Of a stretch of 43,565 nt of DNA, positions 1 to 8,309 are shown piece after piece (within the stretch, counting starts at the first letter, position 1; each line of letters starts with the position of its first letter). The DNA is from Actinobacteria bacterium casp-actino5 (GTDB taxonomy: Bacteria > Actinomycetota > Acidimicrobiia > Acidimicrobiales > Ilumatobacteraceae), in the NCBI GenBank assembly GCA_001510385.1, contig LFFE01000030.1, positions 1-43,565 on the forward strand, in the 5' to 3' direction. A program made the position numbers and the translations under genes. The notes under the pieces were generated by a model, which was given only the letters and a program-made list of their open reading frames with translations, was not told where the DNA came from and searched no databases.

Positions 1-519
1 GGGGTCGTCGACGACAACAAGCGTCCAGATGCTCTCCTAGATCTCTTGGTGAGATGTGAAGACATTCACCTCGACATCATTGGGCCCATCACGAATGAGC
101 GCCGAGCGGAAATCGAGCGGAATGCCGATCGGCGACAAGTGCTTGACCGTCTCACTCTCCATGGTCGCGTCGATGATGACGCGCTCGACGAGCTGTTCTC
201 TGATGTGCGATGTGCGGTGCAATTGAGATCTGGGCACCCCGGCCAGATGTCGGCTGCCATCTGTGAGTTGCTGTCACGAGGGATACCCGTCATCACGAAT
301 ATGACAACTCATGGCGAGGGACATGATGGACTACTTGTGGTCGACGGCGACGTCGAGTCTGTCGCCCAGGCTGTTGAGTCGTTGCAAGATCAACAGCAGG
401 TTGAATCTGCGGGTACTTCAGCACGTTCACATGCACAACAGTGGGCCGCTGACCATGTTGTGACTGCTCTTCGCAGTTGGTTACGTTCTCAAGCCGTGGA
501 GCGAGCGGAACCTCAATGA
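1..519 (+). CDS. Glycosyltransferase, C-terminal part (5' end cut by window)
   Basis: The reading frame is open from base 1, so the gene begins outside the window. What remains (about 172 codons) looks like the C-terminal nucleotide-sugar-binding half of a GT-B glycosyltransferase: a strand-helix pattern, an IIGPI strand near residue 30, then MSAAICELLSRGIPVIT followed by a glycine/aspartate loop and a closing helix. The E-x7-E signature of family GT4 is not clear, so the family is uncertain. It ends in an ATGA overlap with the next glycosyltransferase, so the two are probably translated together and act in the same surface-polysaccharide or cell-wall glycan pathway. Acceptor and donor cannot be read from the sequence. 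Confidence 0.6.
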   Translation, partial: GVVDDNKRPDALLDLLVRCEDIHLDIIGPITNERRAEIERNADRRQVLDRLTLHGRVDDDALDELFSDVRCAVQLRSGHPGQMSAAICELLSRGIPVITNMTTHGEGHDGLLVVDGDVESVAQAVESLQDQQQVESAGTSARSHAQQWAADHVVTALRSWLRSQAVERAEPQ

Positions 520-1904
520 CGAGCGCCCCTACCGATCCCTTTGTTCGAGTCGTAGTGCTCACCTTTGACGGTGGAGACCTCACCCTGAGCTGTCTTCGGT
601 CGTTGTACGAACTCGATTGGGCTCGTGACCGCCTCGAAATTGTGCTTGTCGACAACGGCTCGCTCGACGATGTTGCGGAGCGAACCCGTCGTGAATTTCC
701 TGAGGTTATTGTTCTCGAGCCACTTGAGAATCTGGGATTTGCTGGTGGATGCAATCTCGGCATCCGTCATGACGTGGACGGCGTGCTCGCCGATAGCTAC
801 GACTATGTCGCTCTGGTCAATAATGACGCAACTGTCGATCGGCAGTGGTTGAGAGAACTCACAGCAACAATGTCGCAATCAAGTGATGTGGGTGGTGTGG
901 CATCAAAAATGTTGTTCGCCGCCCGGTACGCCCCAATACGGCTGTCGATTGCCGAAAATGTTGGCGACCGACGGCGAGACGAACTCGGGATATGCATCAC
1001 ATCGATTCGTGTGAACGGTGAGCGTCGAGACGACATTGTCCAATTTGATGAAGGATTCCATGGCCCAGTTGATCCAGATCAGGCCCGCAACGAAGAAATT
1101 GCTCGTTGGTCACGACAAACTGCGACATTGCGGTTGGCTCTACCTGAGGGCGAAGCTGCAAAAGTAGCACTTCGTGTAAACGCAAAACGGATGCTCAATC
1201 TGAAATGTGACACTGATTCTGAGACCGTTGAAGTCATCGTTGGTGCTGACGGAGAAACCTCTTACGAAACCGTTGAAGTCGAAGTAGGAGCCTTCCGTGA
1301 GGATGTCATCAACAATGTTGGTAGTGAACTGTACGAGTTCAGTTTTGCGGGTGACCGGGGATTCATGGAACCAGATTTCGGGCAATATGACGAGCCATGC
1401 GAGGTGTTTGCCTGGTGTGGGGGAGCGACACTTCTCCGGGCCCAACACCTCGATGAGATCGGCGTCTTCGACACCCGTCTCTTTCTGTATTACGAAGACA
1501 CCGATCTTGCGTGGCGAGCCCGCAAGGCCGGATGGCGACATCTGTACTGCCCGATGGCAATCGTTCGCCACCACCATGCCCAATCGAGTGGAGTGGGGTC
1601 GCCAATGTTTCGCTATCACACTGAACGAAATCGTTTACTCGTTGCGGCAAGAAATGCACCTGTGCGGGTGATGGCGCTGGCACTCGCAGGCGAAATTCGA
1701 CACTGCGCCCGAGTGAATCTTGCGCTCCTCGTAAAGCGCCCGCTCACGCTCCGTATGCCGTCAAAGCCGGAGCCGGCGCATCGCCGCCGAGTGCTCGGTG
1801 CAGTTTTGAAGCGTTTACCAGGAGCGCTGAGATCGCGACGCACTGACAGAACTCTCGTTTCGTGCGCGCAGATTGCAACGACCTGGGAACGTCGAAAGTG
1901 GTGA
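516..1904 (+). CDS. GT2-family glycosyltransferase with an inserted beta-rich domain
   Basis: A 462-residue GT-A glycosyltransferase of family 2, resembling rhamnosyltransferases that build surface polysaccharide. Visible signatures: RVVVLTFDGG at the N terminus, VDNGS (45-49), the metal-binding stretch VNNDAT (101-106), CGGATLLR (301-308) and the catalytic-base region YYEDTDLAWR (325-334). Between about residues 135 and 264 lies a stretch rich in short beta strands that a minimal GT2 lacks; it may be a jelly-roll, carbohydrate-binding-like insertion. The C terminus (about 385-462) is basic and may lie near the membrane. The ATG at 516 overlaps the upstream stop (ATGA); an in-frame TTG at 477 lies inside the upstream gene and is less likely. 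Four bases separate the stop from the next glycosyltransferase. Confidence 0.85.
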   Translation: MTSAPTDPFVRVVVLTFDGGDLTLSCLRSLYELDWARDRLEIVLVDNGSLDDVAERTRREFPEVIVLEPLENLGFAGGCNLGIRHDVDGVLADSYDYVALVNNDATVDRQWLRELTATMSQSSDVGGVASKMLFAARYAPIRLSIAENVGDRRRDELGICITSIRVNGERRDDIVQFDEGFHGPVDPDQARNEEIARWSRQTATLRLALPEGEAAKVALRVNAKRMLNLKCDTDSETVEVIVGADGETSYETVEVEVGAFREDVINNVGSELYEFSFAGDRGFMEPDFGQYDEPCEVFAWCGGATLLRAQHLDEIGVFDTRLFLYYEDTDLAWRARKAGWRHLYCPMAIVRHHHAQSSGVGSPMFRYHTERNRLLVAARNAPVRVMALALAGEIRHCARVNLALLVKRPLTLRMPSKPEPAHRRRVLGAVLKRLPGALRSRRTDRTLVSCAQIATTWERRKW

Positions 1905-1908
1905 CGAC

Positions 1909-3063
1909 ATGAAGGTTGCGATCTACAACCTCTACTGGAGCACATACGGAGGGGGCGAACAGGTTGCAGCTGCGGCTGCTGAGCACCTGCTCAACGCCGG
2001 CCATGAAGTTGTTGCATTCGGACCGGAACCCCTTGATATTGAGATGACGACAAGACGCTTGGGTCGTGACTTGGGTCGCTGTGGGTATCAACGGGTGACG
2101 AATGATAATGAGGCAAGTGAAGCAAGTTCCACTGTCGATGTCTTCATCAATTGCACATACCTGTCATCAGCAATTCCTCGATCACTGTGGTCGATGTACT
2201 ACGTCCATTTTCCTGGTGTTCCTCTCACAAACCGGCGCAAGGTGAATTCGACGCTGTCGACTGTTGGTCACCGTATTCTTTCTCCTTTTGCATCCCTTCC
2301 GGGGCCACTGGAAGGTGTTCGAGCAGGCTTTGCACGTCGGATACATGACGTCTCCTGGGCGAAGCGCTACACCGTGGTTGCGGCAAATAGTGCATTTACA
2401 GCCGAGTGGGTACAGCGGCTGTGGGGTGTCGACGCCGACATTTTGTATCCACCTGTTGAGGTTGTTACACAACCTTCGACCGGCGGGCATCTCGTGATGT
2501 CGCTCGGACGATTTTTCGATCGATCATTCGGTCACTGCAAAAAGCAAGATGTACTTCTCGACGCATGGGAATTGATCGAACAACGCTCAGCTCTGCACGA
2601 CTGGTCGGTGCGGATGATCGGTGGCGCAGACGGAGCAAGCCGCGACTACGTTCTCGATCTTCGACGACGAGCACTCGACCTCCGGGCCGAAATTGCAGTC
2701 AACGCTCCCCGTGATCTGGTTCTCTCGACACTTGGTCAAGCATCAATCTTCTGGCATGCAGCCGGATTCGGCGAGGATCCATCCACTCACCCCGACCGTT
2801 TTGAGCATTTTGGTATCGCTGTTGTCGAAGCAATGTCAGCTGGTCTCGTACCGATTGTGTTTGGGGCGGCGGGACCTTCGGAGATTGTTCGTCACGGCGT
2901 TGACGGATATCACTGGTCAACTGTCGATGAACTGATCGAACTCACAGAACTGGTTGCAGCTGATTCAGCCGAGTGGAGCAGGCTTTCGCATTCGGCTCGC
3001 GATCGGGCTCAGCAATTCTCAGACGCGGTATTCGGTGAGCGCCTTCAGGCGTTACTGAAGTGA
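1909..3063 (+). CDS. GT4-family glycosyltransferase
   Basis: A 384-residue GT-B glycosyltransferase. The N-terminal domain begins MKVAIYNLYWSTYGGGEQVA, where the Gly-rich loop binds acceptor or phosphate in family GT4. The C-terminal domain contains EHFGIAVVEAMSAG, the E-x7-E motif that contacts the nucleotide-sugar donor. The middle YYVHFPGVP stretch recalls eukaryotic ALG11-type mannosyltransferases, but substrate specificity cannot be assigned. The ATG at 1909 starts four bases after the GT2 stop; a TTG at 1873 would overlap the upstream gene. It closes a run of three glycosyltransferases and is followed by a convergent gene after only 8 bases. Confidence 0.85.
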   Translation: MKVAIYNLYWSTYGGGEQVAAAAAEHLLNAGHEVVAFGPEPLDIEMTTRRLGRDLGRCGYQRVTNDNEASEASSTVDVFINCTYLSSAIPRSLWSMYYVHFPGVPLTNRRKVNSTLSTVGHRILSPFASLPGPLEGVRAGFARRIHDVSWAKRYTVVAANSAFTAEWVQRLWGVDADILYPPVEVVTQPSTGGHLVMSLGRFFDRSFGHCKKQDVLLDAWELIEQRSALHDWSVRMIGGADGASRDYVLDLRRRALDLRAEIAVNAPRDLVLSTLGQASIFWHAAGFGEDPSTHPDRFEHFGIAVVEAMSAGLVPIVFGAAGPSEIVRHGVDGYHWSTVDELIELTELVAADSAEWSRLSHSARDRAQQFSDAVFGERLQALLK

Positions 3064-3071
3064 TGCGCTCG

Positions 3072-4037
3072 CTATGGGGCCCACACAACCGGGGTCCAGC
3101 GAAGGATATGGCCCGAACCGCCGCCAACTGTTGAACCATTGACTTCGAGTCGGAATAGCCGGCCGCTTCCAACAGGCATTTCTTCAACGAGGCGATGGCT
3201 GAACTCCAACAGGTCGCCTTCGTATGCGGGTCCAACGTGATCGCAGCCATCCCATGAGACGACTTGAGCGAGACCCGGAAGGATGCGAGTGAGCGATGCT
3301 TGCGCAAGAGCTTGGACGTGTCCGCCGTATACAAGCCGGCGTCCACTCGCACCCAGGGTGTCGTCACGGTGAACAGCAGCCTGGTTGAAGGTGCTTCGAG
3401 CAAACGGCGCAGCAAGATCAATGTGATCGCGGAGCGGATCTGTCCGTTCTTCGCCTACCGTCCATTCCGAGCGTGGTAGTGCTGAAAGATTCCAATTTGG
3501 AACCGCACCAACAAGATCGTTGAGCGGAGTCGGATCCGAGGGCCCTGGAATGTCGTCAGCATGTCCGGTTCCGCCTGCTCGTGCAGGTATCAGAGCGCAG
3601 CGCTCATATTCAACGACCGGCCCGCTCTCGGACGATGTCGTGATACCGAGCCAGACTTTTCCGCGGTGCTGATCGCCCTTCGGCGCAGACTCCCTCAGCC
3701 CAAGAACTGTGGTGGTTGTCGTTAAGGTCTCACCAATGTGGACCGGGCGAAGGATTCGAACGGAGCGGTAATACAAGTTGGCGATTGCCCGACGGGTCGC
3801 ATTCGTTGTCTGCCCAATCGAGAAATGCATCACTAAACCAGGATTCGCAAGTGCCTCTGATTGGCCTGAAACCTGCTGATGGATTGTTCGATCAGCGGCT
3901 TGCAAATGTTGGTCACCTGTGACCGACCGGTACCAGGTGTTGTCGCCCTCAGTCAACGTCACGGACGGAAGGGGCGGGATTTGACCGCCAACCGTGAAGT
4001 CTTCGAACATCGGACCAAATTCGTGGGGGAGAACCAT
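3072..4037 (-). CDS. MaoC-like double hotdog dehydratase/hydratase
   Basis: A 321-residue protein with two hotdog-like halves. The N-terminal half has the FEDFTVG opening and a VTGDQH stretch typical of MaoC-family (R)-specific enoyl-CoA hydratases. The C-terminal half has NQAAVHRDD followed by YGGHVQALAQA, resembling the hydratase active-site helix. Such proteins hydrate or dehydrate acyl-CoA/ACP thioesters, or fold the same way with another acyl-CoA substrate. It lies 58 bases downstream of ribH on the same strand but has its own promoter-like TAACAT 7 bases before the ATG, so it need not depend on the riboflavin operon. Convergent with the GT4 gene. The substrate is unknown; no functional link to riboflavin is known to me. 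Confidence 0.75.
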   Translation of the reverse strand: MVLPHEFGPMFEDFTVGGQIPPLPSVTLTEGDNTWYRSVTGDQHLQAADRTIHQQVSGQSEALANPGLVMHFSIGQTTNATRRAIANLYYRSVRILRPVHIGETLTTTTTVLGLRESAPKGDQHRGKVWLGITTSSESGPVVEYERCALIPARAGGTGHADDIPGPSDPTPLNDLVGAVPNWNLSALPRSEWTVGEERTDPLRDHIDLAAPFARSTFNQAAVHRDDTLGASGRRLVYGGHVQALAQASLTRILPGLAQVVSWDGCDHVGPAYEGDLLEFSHRLVEEMPVGSGRLFRLEVNGSTVGGGSGHILRWTPVVWAP

Positions 4038-4050
4038 GGCTTCGATGTTA
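4037..4050 (-). promoter_or_regulatory. Putative leaderless promoter of the MaoC-like gene
   Basis: On the minus strand TAACAT (4050-4045) is followed by 7 bases and then the ATG. There is no Shine-Dalgarno sequence. This fits the TANNNT-N6-8-start layout seen at other unit heads here. Confidence 0.4.
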
Positions 4051-4095
4051 CGTCGCCGACGCCTGAGCCTTCACATCGTTGGGCTGTTGCGCTCT

Positions 4096-4581
4096 TTAGT
4101 TTGTAGAAAGTTGATCACACACTGCGAGCAGTTCGAGCGCTGCTTCCGCTGCCTCGGCTCCTTTATTGCCTGGGCCGTCCACTGACCGTTCATCGGCTTG
4201 TGCTTGGGTATCGACTGTGAGGATTCCATTGGTGACGACGCGGCCAGAGTCGAGGCCGAGACGCATCACCCCCGCTGAACTCTCATTTGACACCACTTCG
4301 AAGTGGTAGGTATCGCCCCTTAGAACCACTCCGAGAGCAATTGCGGCATCAAACTTGTCGGTTGCGAGTGCCGCTTGCATGGCGATTGGAATCTCTAGCG
4401 CTCCGGGAACCTTGATCGATACGACATCTTCCTCTGCGACCCCAGCCTGAAGTAATGCAGTTCGAGCTCCGTGCTCTAGACGATCAACAATGAGGTCATT
4501 GAATCTTGCACAGATGAGCGCAATTCGACGGCCAGTTCCATCGAGCACAGGCCTGTTGCCACTTGTCAGGTTCTTGCTCAT
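4096..4581 (-). CDS. ribH: 6,7-dimethyl-8-ribityllumazine synthase
   Basis: A 161-residue lumazine synthase, which condenses 5-amino-6-ribitylaminouracil with 3,4-dihydroxy-2-butanone 4-phosphate in the penultimate step of riboflavin synthesis. Visible signatures: [10 protein letters not shown] near the N terminus (the Phe stacks on the substrate pyrimidine), VPGALEIP (about 58-65), [16 protein letters not shown] with the catalytic His (about 81-96), and [12 protein letters not shown]. The length is typical of the family. The ATG overlaps the stop of ribBA, so it is the last, translationally coupled gene of the ribD-ribE-ribBA-ribH operon. Confidence 0.97.
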   Translation of the reverse strand: MSKNLTSGNRPVLDGTGRRIALICARFNDLIVDRLEHGARTALLQAGVAEEDVVSIKVPGALEIPIAMQAALATDKFDAAIALGVVLRGDTYHFEVVSNESSAGVMRLGLDSGRVVTNGILTVDTQAQADERSVDGPGNKGAEAAEAALELLAVCDQLSTN

Positions 4582-5849
4582 TGTTGCTCTCCTGCCGCTC
4601 CAAAGTCGTCAGGTATGAGGTGCCCCATGCGATCACGTTTTGTCTTCAGGTAATGCTCTGCCTCAGGGTGCACCGCAACATGGAGGGCTTCGCGGCCTTC
4701 GATGGTGAGCCCAAAACCCCCAAGCCCACCGTATTTGGCGGGGTTGTTCGTGAGGAGCCGCAGCTTTCTCACGCCGAGGTCAACGAGAATCTGTGCGCCG
4801 ATGCCGTATTCGCGGCTATCCACGGGAAGGCCGAGTTCCAGGTTCGCATCGACGGTGTCCAGACCAGAGTCTTGGAGGTCATAGGCGCGCAACTTGTGGC
4901 TAATTCCAATGCCTCGGCCCTCGTGTCCACGAAGATAGACAACTGCTCCACGCCCGTGCTCGGCAATGCGTCGCATCGCCTCATGAAGCTGTGGCCCACA
5001 ATCGCACTTGACGCTTGCGAAGACATCTCCTGTCAGACACTCGCTGTGAACTCGGACAAGTACTGGGTCATCGTTCGATTCGTCGCTGACATCTCCCTTG
5101 ACGAAAGCGAGGTGCGTCTCTCCATCGACCAAGCTTTTGAATGCATGACAACGGAACTCCCCAAATTCGGTTGGCACGCGAGCCTCGGCCGAACGAACGA
5201 TGAGTTTCTCACTCCGACGTCGGTACCGGATGAGATCGGCAATCGAGATGAACTTGAGGCCGTGCTCGTCCGCAAATGCCCGTAGCTCGGGTCCTCGCAT
5301 CATTGAGCCATCTTCCGACACCAATTCACAGAGCACTCCCGCTGATTCGCGTCCAGCGAGACGAGCGAGATCGAGGGCCGCTTCAGTGTGTCCAGCCCTC
5401 TTCAGCACGCCGCCTGGTCGAGCCTGAAGCGGGAAGATATGCCCTGGACGATTGAACTCCTCGGCGGGAACTGTGCGATCCGCGAGTGCGGTGATGGTGG
5501 CGGCACGGTCAGCCGCCGAGATTCCGGTGGTTGTGCCTGACCTGAGGTCAACCGTGACCGTAAAGGCGGTTCCTTGAGATTCGTTGTTTGCCATCGGGGG
5601 CACCATTAGTGGAAGTCGAAGGTCGGCACATCGGTCGCCATCGAGGGAGACGCATATGACTCCCGAGGTGTATCTCACGAAGAATGCAATGGAGGCGTCG
5701 GTCGCTGCATCGGCAGCCATGATGAGGTCACCTTCGTTCTCGCGATCCTCGTCATCGGAAACGACAACAATTCCCCCGGCGGCAATTGCAGCAATGGCTT
5801 CCTCGACTGGGTCGAGGCGAACTGTTTCTCGGCTGGTTTCAGTGCTCAT
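4578..5849 (-). CDS. ribBA: Bifunctional 3,4-DHBP synthase / GTP cyclohydrolase II
   Basis: A 423-residue fusion that supplies both branches of riboflavin synthesis. The N-terminal half (about 1-205) is 3,4-dihydroxy-2-butanone 4-phosphate synthase, with the acidic [12 protein letters not shown] loop and [14 protein letters not shown]. The C-terminal half is GTP cyclohydrolase II, with [18 protein letters not shown] holding the three zinc cysteines, [16 protein letters not shown] and LTNNPAK. Both sets of key residues are present, so both activities are expected. The ATG lies 11 bases downstream of ribE; the 3' end overlaps ribH. Expression should follow the FMN riboswitch ahead of ribD. Confidence 0.97.
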   Translation of the reverse strand: MSTETSRETVRLDPVEEAIAAIAAGGIVVVSDDEDRENEGDLIMAADAATDASIAFFVRYTSGVICVSLDGDRCADLRLPLMVPPMANNESQGTAFTVTVDLRSGTTTGISAADRAATITALADRTVPAEEFNRPGHIFPLQARPGGVLKRAGHTEAALDLARLAGRESAGVLCELVSEDGSMMRGPELRAFADEHGLKFISIADLIRYRRRSEKLIVRSAEARVPTEFGEFRCHAFKSLVDGETHLAFVKGDVSDESNDDPVLVRVHSECLTGDVFASVKCDCGPQLHEAMRRIAEHGRGAVVYLRGHEGRGIGISHKLRAYDLQDSGLDTVDANLELGLPVDSREYGIGAQILVDLGVRKLRLLTNNPAKYGGLGGFGLTIEGREALHVAVHPEAEHYLKTKRDRMGHLIPDDFGAAGEQQ

Positions 5850-5860
5850 TACAGGTCCAT

Positions 5861-6433
5861 TCAGGGGTTGATGTGGGGGGCGATCATTCGTTCGACGTAC
5901 TTCGCGATGACGTCTACTTCGATGTTGACAAGATCATTCGGTTGTTTCGAACCAAGATTCGTAACCTCGGCCGTATGAGGAATCACAGCGACGGAGAATG
6001 TGTCGTCGATGACATTGACAATGGTGAGACTGACGCCATCGACCGTCACTGATCCCTTTTCGACCATGTACTTGGTCAAGTCGCGGGGGACTCTGACCCG
6101 AAGGTCAGGAACTTGATTGACAATCGTCCCAACTGCGTCGACGTGACCCTGGACGATGTGGCCCCCCATCCGTTGTGAGGCAGTAACGGCGCGTTCCAAA
6201 TTTACCGGCGTGCCGACTCCCAGCTGTTTGAAGGCCGTGCGGTCGAGAGTTTCCTGAGAAAGATCGGCTTCCCACATTTTGTCGGTGAATTCAACAACCG
6301 TGAGACAGCAGCCGTTCACAGCAATCGAGTCACCAAGACCAACGCCTTCAAGTACGACCGACGCTGCAATACGTAGACGACCTGATTCGAGAGATTCAAC
6401 TACTCCGACTTCTTCGATGATTCCGGTGAACAT
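5861..6433 (-). CDS. ribE: Riboflavin synthase, alpha chain
   Basis: A 190-residue riboflavin synthase, which dismutates two 6,7-dimethyl-8-ribityllumazine molecules to riboflavin and the pyrimidinedione precursor. It begins [10 protein letters not shown], the invariant N terminus, and contains two homologous lumazine-synthase-binding barrels. NGCCLTVV marks the first; [13 protein letters not shown] leads into the second, which holds VDGVSLTIV. The length is slightly below the 200-215 residues usual for the family. The ATG overlaps the ribD stop (TGATG arrangement), so translation is coupled. Confidence 0.96.
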   Translation of the reverse strand: MFTGIIEEVGVVESLESGRLRIAASVVLEGVGLGDSIAVNGCCLTVVEFTDKMWEADLSQETLDRTAFKQLGVGTPVNLERAVTASQRMGGHIVQGHVDAVGTIVNQVPDLRVRVPRDLTKYMVEKGSVTVDGVSLTIVNVIDDTFSVAVIPHTAEVTNLGSKQPNDLVNIEVDVIAKYVERMIAPHINP

Positions 6434-7482
6434 CAGCTGAGTGCTCCTTTGCGATGTGGTGGGTCGACGAGCAACATCACATCACCGTCGAGATTCTGTG
6501 TTTGGATGATGACCCCACGGTTGAAGTCCGTAATGGACGCAGCTGGTGCGGTGCTGATGAGCGGGTGTGTTGGGCTCCCGCCCATGAATCCGGGAGCGAG
6601 GTAGACCGCCCACCGGTCAATGAGGCCAGCTTCGTAAAACGACCGCATGACGGTCGCACCACCCTCAACGAGCACCTGCAGGCACCCCCGTGCCCCGAGG
6701 TCATCAAGAAGTTCCTCGAGGCTTGAATTCCATTCAATACACGGATGTACCTGAGCGTCCGCTGGAGCTGCGCCGAGAACCACACGGAGTGGATCACGGC
6801 CCTCAACATGGCGAACTGTGAGAGACGGGTTGTCTGAGCGAACTGTTCCGGCACCAACGACAATGGCGTCGCTTTCGGCACGAAGCCGGTGCGCGTCCTG
6901 GCGTGCCCGCTCGCCAGTGATCCACTGTGAGGAGCCGTCAGCAGCGGCTGTATGTCCATCGAGCGTTGCCGCGATCTTGGCGAGGACGAACGGGCGCCCG
7001 GTACGACGGTGGTGGGCGTAGGGGAGTAGCTGCTCGGAAACTTCTGGCTTACAAATTCCGGTGTCAACTGCGATACCGGCCGCACGGAGAACTGATACTC
7101 CGTTGCCGGCGACACGTTCGTCAGGATCAATCATTCCAATCACGACCCGCCCGATGTCGGCCTTGATGATGGCTTCGGTGCATGGAGGTGTGCGTCCGGT
7201 GTGGCAGCAAGGTTCGAGGGTCACGAAGAGGGTGCCGTTCTGGGCAGCTTCTCCTGCTTGTCGTAATGCGGCGACCTCGGCGTGTGGGCCACCGACCGGA
7301 GCTGTTGCGCCGACACCAACTACGCGACCGGAATCTGACAGTACGACGGCTCCAACCCATGGATTTGGTGAAGTTCGAGTTCGAGCAGTAGCGCCAACCT
7401 CAATCGCAAGGTGCATGAGCGCGTCATCATCTTCGAATGCTCGGGCGTCGATTGCGCCAAGGTCGAAAGAAAACTCTGTCAT
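6433..7482 (-). CDS. ribD: Bifunctional riboflavin deaminase/reductase
   Basis: A 349-residue RibD with an N-terminal zinc deaminase (HAEV and PCCHTGRTPPC are the zinc-binding residues) and a C-terminal NADPH-dependent reductase (KIAATLDGHTA, then VEGGATVMRSF near the end). It performs steps two and three of the pyrimidine branch of riboflavin synthesis. It is the first gene after the FMN riboswitch. No Shine-Dalgarno sequence precedes the ATG at 7482; an internal ATG at 7416 (residue 23) lies just before the deaminase core and is an alternative start. The riboswitch expression platform probably involves the roughly 60 bases between the aptamer and the start. Confidence 0.95.
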   Translation of the reverse strand: MTEFSFDLGAIDARAFEDDDALMHLAIEVGATARTRTSPNPWVGAVVLSDSGRVVGVGATAPVGGPHAEVAALRQAGEAAQNGTLFVTLEPCCHTGRTPPCTEAIIKADIGRVVIGMIDPDERVAGNGVSVLRAAGIAVDTGICKPEVSEQLLPYAHHRRTGRPFVLAKIAATLDGHTAAADGSSQWITGERARQDAHRLRAESDAIVVGAGTVRSDNPSLTVRHVEGRDPLRVVLGAAPADAQVHPCIEWNSSLEELLDDLGARGCLQVLVEGGATVMRSFYEAGLIDRWAVYLAPGFMGGSPTHPLISTAPAASITDFNRGVIIQTQNLDGDVMLLVDPPHRKGALS

Positions 7483-7540
7483 GTTGCGTGCGGCGCGGGG
7501 TCATGCAACAAGAGAACAGCAACAACGTGCTGTCTGTTCA

Positions 7541-7655
7541 CCTGCTCTCATCCGGACTCTTACCGTCGGCCCCGGAGTTTCACCGGATCGGCCTCTGCCG
7601 GGGCAGAGGTTCGCGGGCTGTACCGCCGGTCGGGAATTACACCCAACCCCGCAGG
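7541..7655 (-). promoter_or_regulatory. FMN riboswitch (RFN element)
   Basis: Read on the minus strand this matches the RFN aptamer consensus closely. The P1 stem is CCTGC (7655-7651) with GCAGG (7545-7541). Between them come the conserved blocks AATTCCCGACCGGCGGTA, AGCCCGCGA, CCGGTGAAACTCCGG, GCCGACGGTA and AGTCCGGATGAGAG. Such elements bind FMN and shut off riboflavin genes. Directly after the aptamer, GAACAG and CTGTTC can form a hairpin followed by a T-rich run, and GTTGC/GCAAC can pair just before the ribD ATG, so either termination or start-site occlusion is possible. Confidence 0.96.
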
Positions 7656-7692
7656 AATTTAAGTTGTACCTTAGAGCGTATCGGCTGAGCGG

Positions 7693-8226
7693 CTATCCAG
7701 CCTTGTCGTTCTCCTCGACTTCTTCAAGGAGTCCAGTTTCCACGTTGTATACGAATCCCCGGATGTGTTGTTTGTGGGTGATGAACGGTGTCGCGTGCAG
7801 GCGACGAATCGACTGCAACACATCTGCATGGGGATCGGAGAACGACTCAAGTGCCCACCACGGCTTGATCCCAATCTCTGCTTCGAGTTCTGCTTTGAAC
7901 GAATCTTCGGTGACACGCATGAGGCCGCAATCGGTGTGATGCAACAGGATGATTTCGCGGGTTCCGAGAAAGCGTTGAGATAGGCACAACGATCGAATGA
8001 CATCATCAGTGATCACGCCACCTGCATTTCTAATGATGTGCGCTTCGCCGTGCCGCAATCCAAGAATCTCGAAGGTGTCCATTCTTGAATCCATGCAGCC
8101 GACAACGGCCAGCTGTCGCTTCGGGTTGACCTCGAGGTGGCTGTCGTCAAAACCAACGGCGTAGCGGCGGTTGTTCTCGAGCAGTTCATCGGTGTTCGGA
8201 GCGAAAGAATTGTCGGAGGGAGACAT
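7693..8226 (-). CDS. Beta-class carbonic anhydrase
   Basis: A 177-residue beta-carbonic anhydrase, a zinc enzyme interconverting CO2 and bicarbonate. Zinc ligands and the catalytic dyad are visible in VVGCMDSRMD (Cys-x-Asp-x-Arg) and HHTDC (His-x-x-Cys). IIRNAGGVITDDVIRSL is the usual adjoining helix, and the C terminus carries RGFVYNVETGLLEEV, typical of the short actinobacterial subfamily. It lies upstream of the riboswitch in the same direction as ribD and is divergent from pyrR. Bicarbonate is a substrate of carbamoyl-phosphate synthase encoded on the other side, which makes the neighbourhood sensible, but a regulatory link is only inference. Confidence 0.93.
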   Translation of the reverse strand: MSPSDNSFAPNTDELLENNRRYAVGFDDSHLEVNPKRQLAVVGCMDSRMDTFEILGLRHGEAHIIRNAGGVITDDVIRSLCLSQRFLGTREIILLHHTDCGLMRVTEDSFKAELEAEIGIKPWWALESFSDPHADVLQSIRRLHATPFITHKQHIRGFVYNVETGLLEEVEENDKAG

Positions 8227-8255
8227 ACCCTCATTATTTCACGGCGCGAGTCCGC

Positions 8256-8261
8256 TATGCT
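8256..8261 (+). promoter_or_regulatory. Putative -10 of the pyr operon
   Basis: TATGCT lies 6 bases before the PyrR hairpin, which would place the transcript start close to the first base of the hairpin (about 8267). No convincing -35 is seen. Confidence 0.4.
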
Positions 8262-8266
8262 GATGG

Positions 8267-8301
8267 TGCCGTAAAGCGAGTCCCGTGAGGCCCGCACGGC
8301 A
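8267..8301 (+). promoter_or_regulatory. PyrR-binding RNA hairpin overlapping the pyrR ribosome-binding site
   Basis: The stem TGCCGT (8267-8272) pairs with ACGGCA (8296-8301). A purine bulge AAA (8273-8275) and an upper stem GCG/CGC follow. The apical segment AGTCCCGTGAGGCC (8279-8292) matches the PyrR-binding-loop consensus ARUCCNGNGAGGYU except at the last base. The 3' stem strand runs into the Shine-Dalgarno AGGAG (8301-8305). UMP-bound PyrR should therefore stabilise the hairpin and hinder translation of pyrR, as reported for mycobacterial pyr operons. No terminator is visible. Confidence 0.88.
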
Positions 8302-8309
8302 GGAGCAAC

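Noticed and set aside
7061..7939. A 292-codon plus-strand ORF
   Set aside because: It runs antisense across ribD, the FMN riboswitch and the carbonic anhydrase gene; the translation shows no domain and is Arg/Ser/Pro-rich like a shadow frame.
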